Source: Megascapheus bottae (lineage: Eukaryota > Chordata > Mammalia > Rodentia > Geomyidae). Taken from it: 64,000 nucleotides of DNA. Below the pieces are notes generated by a model. The model saw only the letters and a program-made list of their open reading frames with translations, searched no databases and was not told the DNA's origin. Shown here piece after piece: positions 12,111-21,265 of the stretch (position 1 is its first letter; each line of letters opens with the position of its first letter). Where the stretch lies: the NCBI GenBank assembly GCA_024803745.1, contig JANJXV010000004.1:52022358-52086357 (forward strand), in the 5' to 3' direction. The position numbers and the translations under genes were made by a program.

Positions 12111-12631
12111 AGACAGACCAATTTGGACAATGTTTTTCTATTGCAAATAATAAATCTGACATTGTACTGAAAAAAAAAGAAAATATTGTTTGAATATGTT
12201 TGGATACAACTAAATTATCAACATGCAATATTATCAACATGATTCTCTTTATTATAGATATACAGTAAGGCTTTTAATTTTAGTGGCATATTTGAAAGCC
12301 TTAGTAAAGCCTCATTAGTTGTAATAATTATAAATTTTATAGAAGAGATGTGAAAATTTTCTATAAAAAGTGTGAAAGCCCTGTAGTCTGTGTAGCTAAT
12401 ATAAATTGGCATATATGCATCTTTGAATAGCCTAATTATTCATTTTTGCACGAGTCAACCATAAAGAATACAAGTGAGCAAATGATAGTAGCATAGATGT
12501 GATCCAACCTCTTCTCATTTACAAAACTGGGTAACTAGTTATTGCTGCTCTCTTGGCCAGAACAGGGGTTTGAGGTTTTCATATTGGCCACTTACAGATT
12601 TTAATTATATGTCTTTTGTTTTTTTAACTGC
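12111..12631. other. Unannotated AT-rich DNA
   Basis: Nothing recognised. Confidence 0.4.
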
Positions 12632-13129
12632 CTCTTTTTTACCAGTCCTGGGACTTTGAACTCAAAGCCTGGGGACTGTCCGTGGATGCTTATTTTTAAT
12701 TAAAGAATTTATTAACATTGATTTTTACATCATATTTCAAATTATGTATTTAACGAACAATTATCCAAGAAGGGAATCTCTATATACAAACACTGGCACT
12801 TAGATTTTAGAACATAATTAAACATAGGCTGAGGCTATGTATGTCATAGATACATATTAATATGTGTAATAAAATATTATGTCTATAGAGTCATAGATTT
12901 TTATGTCTATGTAGTTGTGTTTATATTTCCAAAACCATGTCCATAGGATTGGGTACCTGAATAATGAGTCCTCGCTCTTGTACAGTTTGGATCTAATAAC
13001 TGCATATTAAGGATACCATGTGGCTTTTGTTCCTCTCGTCTTGACTTTTCTAACTCAACATGATTCGCTCTAGATTCATCCATTTCCCTGCGAATGCCAT
13101 TATTTTATCTTGTCTGTTGGCTATGTAGA

Positions 13130-13134
<5 letters not shown>

Positions 13135-13224
<90 letters not shown>
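13135..13224 (+). repeat. Compound (CT)24-(AT)n microsatellite inside L1
   Basis: (CT)n at 13135-13182 is followed by (AT)n with one CAT interruption at 13185-13224. The related L1 at 24908-24920 has only a short (TA)n here, so the array expanded inside the element after insertion. Confidence 0.95.
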
Positions 13225-13325
13225 CACAATTTCTGTATCCATTCAGTAGGGCATCTGGATTATTTCCATCACCTGGCTATTGTGAATAGTGCAGAGATGA
13301 ACATAGATGAGAAGGTGTCCTTATC

Positions 13326-13331
13326 ATATCT
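13326..13331 (+). repeat. Left target-site duplication 'atatct'
   Basis: Identical to 13885-13890. In the uninterrupted L1 copy (reverse complement near 24795) this hexamer occurs once. Six bases is the usual duplication for betaretrovirus-like (class II, ERVK) integrases. Confidence 0.93.
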
Positions 13332-13430
13332 GGTTGGGAGCCAGAGTGGAATCAAACTGTACCTTGACTTGCATCAGACGATGGCTTTATTGTCTTATTG
13401 CTTTCTGGCCCTATTCTATGTAAATGACCT
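13332..13430 (+). repeat. Left arm of 99-bp terminal inverted repeat (U3 start)
   Basis: Reverse complement of 13786-13884, with 97 of 99 positions matching by eye (differences at the first base and at the A/G 20 bases in). Homology stops sharply after 'gtaaatgacct'. Confidence 0.95.
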
Positions 13431-13650
13431 GAGAATTACCATATGAATGTAACACCTGGAGGTTCCCGGGGTCTGGAGGAGGGAAGAAGGGGAGTGGAAA
13501 ATAAACGTGGCAGTCTCGGCAGTCTTTAGCTGGACTGTGGACATCCCGGACCCGGTGTGTCTGTCTCTCTTCTATTTCTTGCTAGTCCTTGCCCCCGATT
13601 TCAGGAACCCCAATCTGCGAACCCTGGTTTGCTGCCGGTTGGCCCCGGCA
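13332..13650 (+). other. Long terminal repeat, 5' copy
   Basis: Begins (T/G)GTTGGG and ends ...CCCCGGCA, two bases before the primer binding site, giving about 319 bp. An AATAAA at 13500-13505 may act as polyadenylation signal or TATA-like box. A CT-rich stretch at 13560-13580 follows. The R and U5 limits cannot be set without a second full LTR. Confidence 0.8.
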
Positions 13651-13652
13651 TC

Positions 13653-13670
13653 TGGCGCCCGAACAGGGAC
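13653..13670 (+). promoter_or_regulatory. Retroviral primer binding site, tRNA-Lys type
   Basis: The 18-base segment 'tggcgcccgaacagggac' is complementary to the 3' end of the tRNA-Lys isoacceptor used by mouse mammary tumour virus and lentiviruses. It lies two bases past the LTR end, where reverse transcription of minus-strand DNA would start. Confidence 0.93.
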
Positions 13671-13706
13671 CCTGAAAATCTGGGACGAAGGTGAAGGACC
13701 CCTCCC

Positions 13707-13716
13707 TGTGGTGAGT
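13707..13716 (+). promoter_or_regulatory. Candidate splice donor in retroviral leader
   Basis: 'ctgtg|gtgagt' is close to the mammalian donor consensus and lies between the primer site and the gag start, where the major donor is normally found. Confidence 0.5.
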
Positions 13717-13764
13717 AACACATCGTAGGACTATTAAGAGAATGTATAGTCAGGAGTAAAAATT

Positions 13765-13785
13765 ATGGGTCAAGTTAATAGCCAT
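13765..13785 (+). pseudogene. gag: gag, first seven codons only
   Basis: An ATG followed by Gly-Gln-Val-Asn-Ser-His. Met-Gly at the start is the N-myristoylation signature of retroviral Gag, which targets it to membrane. The frame runs straight into the inverted U3 arm at 13786, so no matrix domain exists and no functional protein can be made. Identification rests on the position (about 95 bases after the primer site) and the Met-Gly start. The peptide is too short to assign to a genus. Confidence 0.6.
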
Positions 13786-13884
13786 AGGTCATTTACATAG
13801 AATAGGGCCAGAAAGCAATAAGACAATAAAGCCATCGTCTGATGCAAGTCAAGGTACAGTTTGACTCCACTCTGGCTCCCAACA
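13786..13884 (-). repeat. Right arm of 99-bp terminal inverted repeat (inverted U3 start)
   Basis: Inverted copy of 13332-13430. It replaces the rest of the provirus and the 3' LTR, so the right integration end is a U3 end and not the usual U5 end. Confidence 0.95.
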
Positions 13885-13890
13885 ATATCT
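13885..13890 (+). repeat. Right target-site duplication 'atatct'
   Basis: Second copy of the hexamer at 13326-13331. The L1 sequence resumes with 'tgggttatgatgttcagg'. Confidence 0.93.
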
Positions 13891-15456
13891 TGGGTTATGA
13901 TGTTCAGGATAGATGCCTAGCAGTGGTATGGCAGATCATAAGGAAGGCCAATTTTCATTTCTTTAAGAAACCTCCACACTGCTTTCCAGAGTGGCTGAAC
14001 TACTTTACAATCCCACCAGCACTGCAGTAGGGTTCCTTTTTCTCCACAACCCTGGCAGCATCTGTCATTCTCTGAGTTCAAAATCTTGGCCACTCTTGTT
14101 GGGGTAAGGTGGTATCTTAGGGTTGTTTTTATTTGCATTTCCTTTATGACCATAGATGATGAAGATTTTCTCATGTGCTTTTCTGCCATTTGAACATCTT
14201 CTTTTGATAAGTCTTTCTTTAGTTCCTTGCCCATTTAGTGATTGGTGTGTTGGGTTTGGTGAGGATTAGTTTCTTGAGTTCCCTGTAGATACTGGATATT
14301 AAGCATTTGTCAGATACATTATTGGTGAATATCTTTTCCCAGTTGGTTGGCTGTCTCTCTACTTTTGTGACTATGTTTTTATCTGTAAGAAATTTTTTAT
14401 TTTTAGGTAGTCCCATTTATCGAGTCTCTCTCCTATCTGTTGTGACCTTGGGATTCTGTTCAGGAATCTTTTGCCTGTGCCTGTGAGTGCCAGAGTCTCT
14501 CCAACTCTACAATGTAGCAGTTTCAAGGTTTTCTGTCTGACATTGAGGAGGTATTTGATCCATTTTGAGTTAATGCTTGTGCATGGCTTTTCTGCATATG
14601 GTTGCTAATTTTTGCCAGCACCAATAATTGAATAAGCTGTTCCACTTTATATCTTCGGCTCCTTTGTCAAATACAAGTTGACTATAGGTATGTGGTTCTA
14701 TTTCTGGGTCTTCTGTTCCACTGATCTTCTGGTCTGTTTTTGTGCCAATACCAAGCGGTTTTTGTTATTATGGCTCTATAGTAGAGTTTGAAGTCTGGTA
14801 TTGTAATACCTCCAGCATTGCTCTTTTTGCCTAGAATTGTTTTGGCTATTCTAAGTCTTTTCTTGTTCCATATGAACCTTTGAATTGTATCTTCTATTTC
14901 ATTAAGAATGTCTTTGGGATTTTGATGGGGATTGAATTGTTACATCAATTTTGGCAATGTGGCCATTTTCACTATGTTGGTTCACCCTACCCATGAGCAT
15001 GGGATGTCTTTCCATTTCCTGGTGTCCTCTTTAATTTCTTTTGTTAGGCTTTTATAGTTTTCATTAAATAATTCCTTAACATCTTTGGTTAAGTTAATTC
15101 CTAAATATTTTATTCTTTTGGGGGCTATTGCGAATGGGATCATTTTCTTGATTTGGCCCTCTGTTTGCCATACAAGAAGGCTGCTGACTTTTGCAGGTTA
15201 ATTTTGTATCCTGCCACTTTGCTAAAATAGTTTATTAATTCTAAGAGTTTGGGAGTGGAGCTTATTAGGTCTCACAGATAGAGGATCATGTCATCTGCCA
15301 ACAGGGATTGTTTCAATTTGGACACATTTTGCTTAAGTTTTGCACCCTGCCATTTGAGCCACAGCACCACTTATGGCCTTTTCTGAGTATATCGTACTGC
15401 GGAATCGAAGCCAGGGCTTCCTGAACACTCCATCACTAGGCTACACTCCTGGCCCC

Positions 15457-17045
15457 AAGAAGCCTCTTTTTTTAATCCTTCTCTTTATTGTTTTTTATTC
15501 TACCTCCATTATTTAAGAAATTTAGAATTATCAATTGCAGATATGTCAACAGTCTAAGTCCTCTTAGGAATTTTCAAGATTAGTAGTGAATGGGTGAATT
15601 TAGTAAGTATCCTATAAAAAATATATTGTGCTTTTTTAAAATTCCTTTTCCTAAAACATTTTAATCTTATGGATATTTAATTAATATTAATCCTCCCAAG
15701 CCTACAATTATCAATTGTAAGTGAATAGTTATCTAAAATTTTCTAAGTAAATATTTACTTAGACATACAAGCAGGAATGAGGACTGTCCTTTCTTTGACC
15801 ACTGAAGCCCTGTGAAATTATTTGGTGCATGAAGGACAGACACACATGCTTCTCTGAGATCCCTTCCGATTGTCTGAAGTAAAGATCTGCCTGTATTGTT
15901 AATTTTATATGTCTTGTGAAGAATGTTATAAATTTCCAAATGCTCTTTGACAGAAAAAGTTTCCTACCTCCGAATAGCATATAGAAAAGTTTGTTCAATG
16001 ATCATTTGGGAAAAGATAAATTAATTCAATATTTTCCATTATTATTTTTTACTAGATTTATTTTGGGTCTTGCAATTACCTTAGCTAAATAATACTTCTT
16101 TGGTGGCTCTATTTTCTTTAGTTTCCTGGCTTCACTAATACTTTAGGGAGTGTTCGCTCTGCATTTCATTTTCTTAGGTGACTAAATTATATTATTTTCT
16201 TTTTACCGTTCACATCATTTTTATGCATTGATATTGGAGGATATGCTAAAATACTAAAACTCACTAACTGGCTCATGTATATTACCAATGTCTTATATGA
16301 CATTGGAGAGTCTCCCAATCCCCTTATTCTGTCAAGATCCTCAAGTATGACGTTCTATCAGAAATTAATATAGAGGTTTCAAAGTCCTTGGCTAAGCATA
16401 AGCATAGCAAGGTATTCAGCAATCAAATTCATTAAAGTTGCTTGATATGTGTGAAGTTTTGCAGTGGCTTCATTGACATTAGTTGCCCAGACTTTGAAAA
16501 ACACTTTTATTCCATAAACAATTTGCAGGTGTAGAGAAATTTTCAAATTTTATATTATATTCAACTTTACCAAATACCTAAAAGTTCAATGTAGGAACAT
16601 ATTTAAAACGCTGCCCTGATCTTTTCCAGTACAAAAAATGCATTTGTATGTAAATTATACTGTACAGTGTATACCTGAAAAGTGTATTGCTCTGCACTTT
16701 TCCTAAGCTCCGGCAAAACAGCTAAAGGACGTCTGAAGGATGCTTGATTTGAAAACACTTTTGAATAAGAATGTAAAAATAAATTTGAAAAACAATTTCT
16801 TTTTGCCTGTCACAAGATTAATATATGATATCAGCCAGGTTCCATATTGTTTTCATTGACCTTATTAGTGGAAATAATGTCCAGTTGTATAATGTACTGT
16901 ACACACACAAGGCAATGTAGAATGTGTCTATTTTTCTGGATATTTTGCAAAAAGTAATATTCTTACTAGGTCACCAGTGGAAACACCAGTGGTGAGAGGA
17001 AGTATGAAGATTCCAGTAAAAGTCCCCTTAGAAAACAAAGACCAA
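15457..17045. other. Unannotated AT-rich DNA
   Basis: Two overlapping minus-strand frames at 15733-15998 show no recognisable domain. No repeat recognised. Confidence 0.4.
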
Positions 17046-17262
17046 ATCCGAGAATAGTGGCTCACACCTGTAATCCTAGCTGCTCAGGAGGCTGAGATCC
17101 AAGAATCATGGTTCATATCCAGCCCAGGCAGTAAGGATCATGAGATTCTTATCTCCAATTACTACTTACTGGAAGTGGGGTTGTGGCTCCAGGTAGCCTT
17201 GAGATGAAGAGCTCAGGGACAGTGCTCAGGCCCAGAATTCAAGCCCCATGACCCAAAGAAGA
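17046..17262 (+). mobile_element. B1-like/Geo composite SINE
   Basis: 'gtggctcacacctgtaatcc', 'ctgctcaggaggctgagatc', 'agattcttatctccaattac', 'gagatgaagagctcagggac' and 'ttcaagccccatgacccaa'. A purine-rich tail (GAGAGAGGGAAGG...GGGAGGGAGG) follows to 17308. Confidence 0.88.
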
Positions 17263-18780
17263 GAGAGGGAAGGGGATGTGGAGAAGGAGGCAGGGAGGGA
17301 GGGAGGGCTTAAATTGTTTCTCTGTCATCTACTGATGCTATCATTTTGACTAGACTTTTAACTGATTCCAGAGTTTGATTATCACCCTCATGCATGTATA
17401 AAAACTATTTTAAACGTTTTTAAAATAGCATTTAAGTAATATAACCTTTTAAGGTTATCACTCATATCCAATACTGCAGTCAGGAACTGGATCCTTATCT
17501 CCAGACTAAATTTGATTTTAAAAAAAGTGTATAATTTTAATGACATTATTTATTCTAGTCATCAGAGATTAGAGGAAAGAGGAAATGCTGAGTTACTTCA
17601 ACTCCTTGTTTTCCAAAATGAAATATAGAACAACCCAAAATATGTTAAGCCAAATTGTATGTGAAATACTACTAAACTATATCTAGGTTATAAATTAGTA
17701 TTGACATTATGCAAAAAATAAACATTTAATGTATATCCCAGTGAATTTTTCTTATGGGTTTCAAGTGATTTTTAAACAAATGAGCAAGAGAATCTGTGAG
17801 CATGCATAACATTGAAAACAGATTTTAATGCCTTCTGTCAATCTCATTTGGTAAAAATTGATTTTTAAGTTAAATGAGTTTTGTTAATATATTCCTGTTC
17901 CCTCAATTTTAAACTGAGAGAAACAAGATTATTTATAAGTTATTTTTCTGGAAATGCTCATTGAAAACATTATAATAAAAGTACATCTGTTTTGACTTTA
18001 GTATTGAATAACATATTTCTATTGTTCTTATATTTGTAAAAATGCTTAAATAGTTTCTGATGTTTTTTTTCTACTTATACATTTGTCTTCAGAATACAAT
18101 GAAATTCTGTTAACCATAGGTGACAGTTTTAGGTAGTAGCCATACATCTTAATCTGTGATTCATGTATTCACACAGTTTTTCTTTGTAATCCACTTTGCT
18201 TGTTTATTATTTGTTTTGCAACCAAACCCATATGTAGTATCATGCAAAACACAGAAGGCATGTACTTCAAAGGGAATGTCCAAAACGAACAGATTTTTAA
18301 TCTATTGCATGTTACTCCTAAAGGTCTTTCTCAGAACAATGGTAAAATGGCATCCATAAACATATTACTTTCATATTATCATACTTATCTTTTCAAAGCA
18401 GAATAAATAGCTATCTCACAGTCAAGATTTATTTGGAGAGTGCTTCCTATGAAATATTGGAGTCTTTAATACCTCAAGAGTACAGAACCTGTAAAATGAG
18501 TGTCAATGTGATTTGTGTAAAAATAATTTTCTCTTACTAATAGCAAGAAAAAATAATAAAAGCTACCCTATTGTTTTTCAAGCTCAATTTAAATTGAAAG
18601 AAAACTTTGTGGAACAGATTTTTTTTGTTTCAACTGATATGAATTATATTTCTTCTCAGGAATCTGCTGAAATTATGATTGATTCAAATTGTATAATGTT
18701 CAAAAGAGATAATGTACTATCAACGAATGCAGTTCAACTGGAGGCCAGCCATGTAAGGAAAGTATAGAATAAAAGTCACA
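17263..18780. other. Unannotated AT-rich DNA
   Basis: Short open frames at 18156-18406 and 18513-18767 show no family resemblance or splice-site context. Confidence 0.4.
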
Positions 18781-18795
18781 CTCATGAGGAAGAGG

Positions 18796-18803
18796 AAGAT
18801 GGC
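18796..18803 (+). promoter_or_regulatory. YY1-like site at L1 start
   Basis: 'aagatggc' matches the YY1 core and sits about a dozen bases from the inferred element start. In human L1 a YY1 site at this position sets the transcription start. Confidence 0.55.
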
Positions 18804-19400
18804 ACCGAGACAATAGGGACGCTGTCTAGCTCTCTCCCACAAAAAGAGAGAACCAGGGAGTCCCACGAGCCAACTACCTTAAGAAATCCACAGCAACAAA
18901 CTCAAGAAGCAACGGAGAAGGACTCAAAACAGAAAATAAATCCAGATAAAGCTTACACCAAACTTTCTCAAAGAATTGGTAACACGAGGACCCCTTCCCC
19001 ACCCCTCGCCGCTGGCTCCAAGTGGGGAAAAGTGGCGGAGGGTGCCGGGCTGGGCAGCCCCGACCCGCAGAAACCAGCATAGGACTGGGCTAGCGGCAGA
19101 AGCCAGACGCAGGAACCAGTGCAGACCAGCAAGCAGCAGAACCGAGACGCAGAGCACAGGCGGCAAGTGAGATCCAAGAGGAGTGAATGATTCTCCAACA
19201 CCGCAGAGCAGCTCACAACCAAATGCAGAGGAGTGAGTAGCCCAGCGGGTAGCCCAGAGGGTCCCCAAACCCATTGGGAAAGCAGAGCTGGTGGCGAGCT
19301 ATAGAACTTAACTCAGACCCCTCCACCCTGCCCGCGAAAGACTGGCAAGGACAGGGAGGCAAAGTATTTAGAATCCTGTCCCTTCCCTCAACACCCCCCT

Positions 19401-19660
19401 CCCCCAGGCCACTGACAGGCAGGCGGGCGCTAAGACCCAGCACCCCACCAAGGGAGGCAGAGATGTCCCACCCCCACTCTCCCAACAGCCTCCTCCCCCA
19501 GGCCTCGGACTGGAGACTGACAGGTGGGCGCTGAGACCCAGCAACCCACCAAAGGGGGTGTGGGTGTCCCAGTGCACACGACCAACAGGTTCCTCTCCCA
19601 GGCCACTGGATCTGGAGAGTGGGGGACGCTGAGACCCTGCCTTCCAAAACCAGGTGGGGT
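19401..19660 (+). repeat. Tandem ~94-100-bp monomers in the L1 5' UTR
   Basis: Three successive units start at 19401, 19495 and 19595, each opening with (c/t)cccaggcc and containing 'gcgct(a/g)agacccagca' or 'gacgctgagaccctgcc'. Units 1 and 2 also share 'cccaccaa(g/a)ggg'. The third is partial and more divergent. This recalls the monomer arrays in promoters of murine L1. Confidence 0.75.
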
Positions 19661-20255
19661 GTGCAGGAGTCTAGGATCCAGCATCCGTCCCCCTCAAATC
19701 TTGAGCTGGGCACCCTCCAGCTGGGAATCCCCAGCAAGACAGCACCGAGGGCCCCACACAGTCACAGACTCCTGGCCAAAGCGGCAGGGAACTGAAGGGC
19801 AGACCAGTAGCCGAGCTTGCCTTCTGAGAATCAGAAAGGCATGGCTCCGCCCTTGGAGCCCACGTCCTCGGCTGGGCCTCACCCCTGGGAACAGAGGTGG
19901 TCCAGCTGAGAGCTCCTGGAAACACCCAAACTCTAGACATTTGGTTGGGGGCCTGCCCCTGGAAACAGCACAGGAAAACCAACCATCCTCCCAGCATGCT
20001 GAGACTGATGTGCACAGACCCATCCAACGGCCCACTGTGAGGCCACTGGTTGGGCTGAGAGCTAGTCATGCAGCAGCACACAGTCTCTGGGAACAGGCCA
20101 AACACCAGCAAAAACAAAAAACTCTGACCTAGACAGCAGTGGAATCAATGTGGCTGAGAACCACAGGTATACACAGATTCTCAGAACCACCGGTTCCAAT
20201 CCAAGTAAAGACCGCCACCTAACGACCACAGAATGAACTACAATAACACTTCTCA

Positions 20256-21206
20256 ATGCCTAAAAGAGCGCAAAGCAAAAAAGGGAATGAGAGCGAAGGG
20301 GCGAGAGAGATGTCACCATCCCAAGAATGACACCTGAGGAGACACGAAATATGACTCAAATCAAGGAGATGATTTTGGAAATGAAGGCTGAATCCCAAAA
20401 ACAAAAGCAAGTAATTTCCAAGAAACTTTCAAATTCAAAAGAGAAGTAGAAGAAAAGTTCAACACCCTCTCAGAAGACTTGATCAGCTCAGAGTCGACAC
20501 TTCAAGCAAAAATGGAAGCATTAAGCAGCAGATTGACTGAGATGGAGAACAGAACATCAGGAACGGAAGATAAAACACAAGAGCTGGAACAGAGAATCAC
20601 CACCTTGGAAAGATTAGTCAGAATCCACCAGAGAGAACTCCAGGACCTGGCAGATGCAGCAAAGAAGTCTAACCTTAGTATAATAGGGATTGATGAGGGG
20701 GCCAAATTTCAGGACAAAGGAATGCAACCCTTGTTCACCAAAATCATAGGAGAGAACTTCCCCAACTTCAAAAGGGAAAATACATTATTGAAGATTTCAG
20801 GACTCCAAACAGACAAGATCCTAGAAGGAACTCATCTAGACATATCATAGTGAAGGCACTGGACCCGAATACCAAGGAATTGATCTTAAATGCTGCAAAA
20901 ACAAAGAAAGAGCTACACTACAATGGGAAAAAAATTCGAATTACAGAAGATCTCTCCACACAAACCCTAAAGGCAAGAAAAGCTTGGAAAAACAGCATTC
21001 ATGTCCTGAAGACCAACAACTGCCAACCCAGACTGATATATCCAGCAAAACTAGCATTTACATTTGAGGGAGAAACAAGAATATTTCACTCCAAAGAGAA
21101 GCTATATGAATACATGCACACTAAACCAGCATTACAAAAAATATTAATTAATCGAGAACAAATTGTAGAACATCAAGAACCCCCATCAAGAAGCAATCAC
21201 CTATAA
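20256..21206 (+). pseudogene. L1 ORF1 (RNA-binding chaperone), frameshifted
   Basis: ORF1 encodes the trimeric RNA-binding protein that coats L1 RNA. The inferred start ATG at 20256 opens a basic N-terminus. Reading moves through three frame changes (about 20325, 20400-20420 and 20765-20850). 20479-20760 encodes a heptad-rich coiled coil ('ALSSRLTEMENRTSG', 'ELEQRITTLERLVRIHQREL') followed by the start of the RRM-like domain ('NLSIIGIDEG'). 20850-21206 encodes the C-terminal domain ('RKAWKNSIHVLK', 'CQPRLIYPAKLAF', 'KPALQKIL'). About 317 codons in total, typical length. It cannot make a full protein. The frame change near 20765-20850 is shared with the L1 at 37675-40438. Confidence 0.88.
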
Positions 21207-21265
21207 TTCACTAAACACAAAAGGGGGAAGAAAAAGAGAGAGAAAGAAACTTACAAGTAAAAATA

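Larger units (their letters stand above)
13332..13884 (+). mobile_element. Class II (ERVK-like) retroviral element with U3 sequence at both ends
   Basis: A 553-bp insertion in an L1. Order: one short LTR (13332-13650), a tRNA-Lys-type primer binding site (13653-13670), a leader with a candidate splice donor (13710/13711), the first seven codons of gag (13765-13785), then an inverted copy of the first 99 bp of the LTR (13786-13884). The right terminus reads ...CCCAACA, whose complement starts TGTTGGGAG. The left starts GGTTGGGAG, so its T was probably lost to mutation. A 6-bp target duplication flanks it. No pro, pol or env remains and it is non-autonomous. Placement with class II elements rests on the primer site, duplication length, short LTR and gag start. 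Confidence 0.88.
12689..15340 (-). mobile_element. 5'-truncated L1, minus strand, split by an ERV element
   Basis: 3' UTR at 12689-13130 and ORF2 C-terminal two-fifths from about 13230 to 15340. It parallels the plus-strand L1 at 23325-25370 almost base for base. The ORF2 sequence includes the cysteine-rich C-terminal region and ends just past the RT 'FADD' motif (reverse complement near 15290). Truncation is within the RT domain. The retroviral element at 13332-13884 interrupts it, and the two sides rejoin exactly once one copy of the 6-bp duplication is removed. Frames are broken. Confidence 0.92.
12632..15456 (-). mobile_element. Dimeric ID-like SINE split by an L1
   Basis: The SINE tail side is at 12632-12688 ('accagtcctgggactttgaa', 'gactgtccgtgga'). 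The rest resumes at about 15335 ('cctgccatttgagccacagc', 'cgtactgcggaatcgaagcc', 'aggctacactcctggcccc'). Together they make one minus-strand SINE. The ~2.65-kb gap is the nested L1 with its own retroviral insertion. Confidence 0.82.
18783..20255 (+). promoter_or_regulatory. L1 5' UTR / internal promoter
   Basis: Begins with an 'gaggaagatggcaccgag' segment carrying a YY1-like core at 18796-18803. It continues into CpG-containing GC-rich sequence. Several long overlapping frames on both strands in 18874-20256 are low-complexity, start and stop without domains, and come from the GC-rich composition. I do not call them genes. Confidence 0.8.

Noticed and set aside
13507..13728. 73-codon frame in the retroviral LTR and leader
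   Set aside because: It crosses the LTR end and primer binding site, which are non-coding in retroviruses. The gag start lies downstream at 13765.
13332..13884. DNA transposon with terminal inverted repeats
   Set aside because: The inverted ends first suggested a MITE. The primer binding site, leader and LTR-type TG...CA ends show it is retroviral.
18874..20256. Many long overlapping frames on both strands (up to 202 codons)
   Set aside because: They lie in the GC-rich 5' UTR of an L1, overlap each other on both strands and show only Pro/Gly/Ser-rich low complexity without domains.
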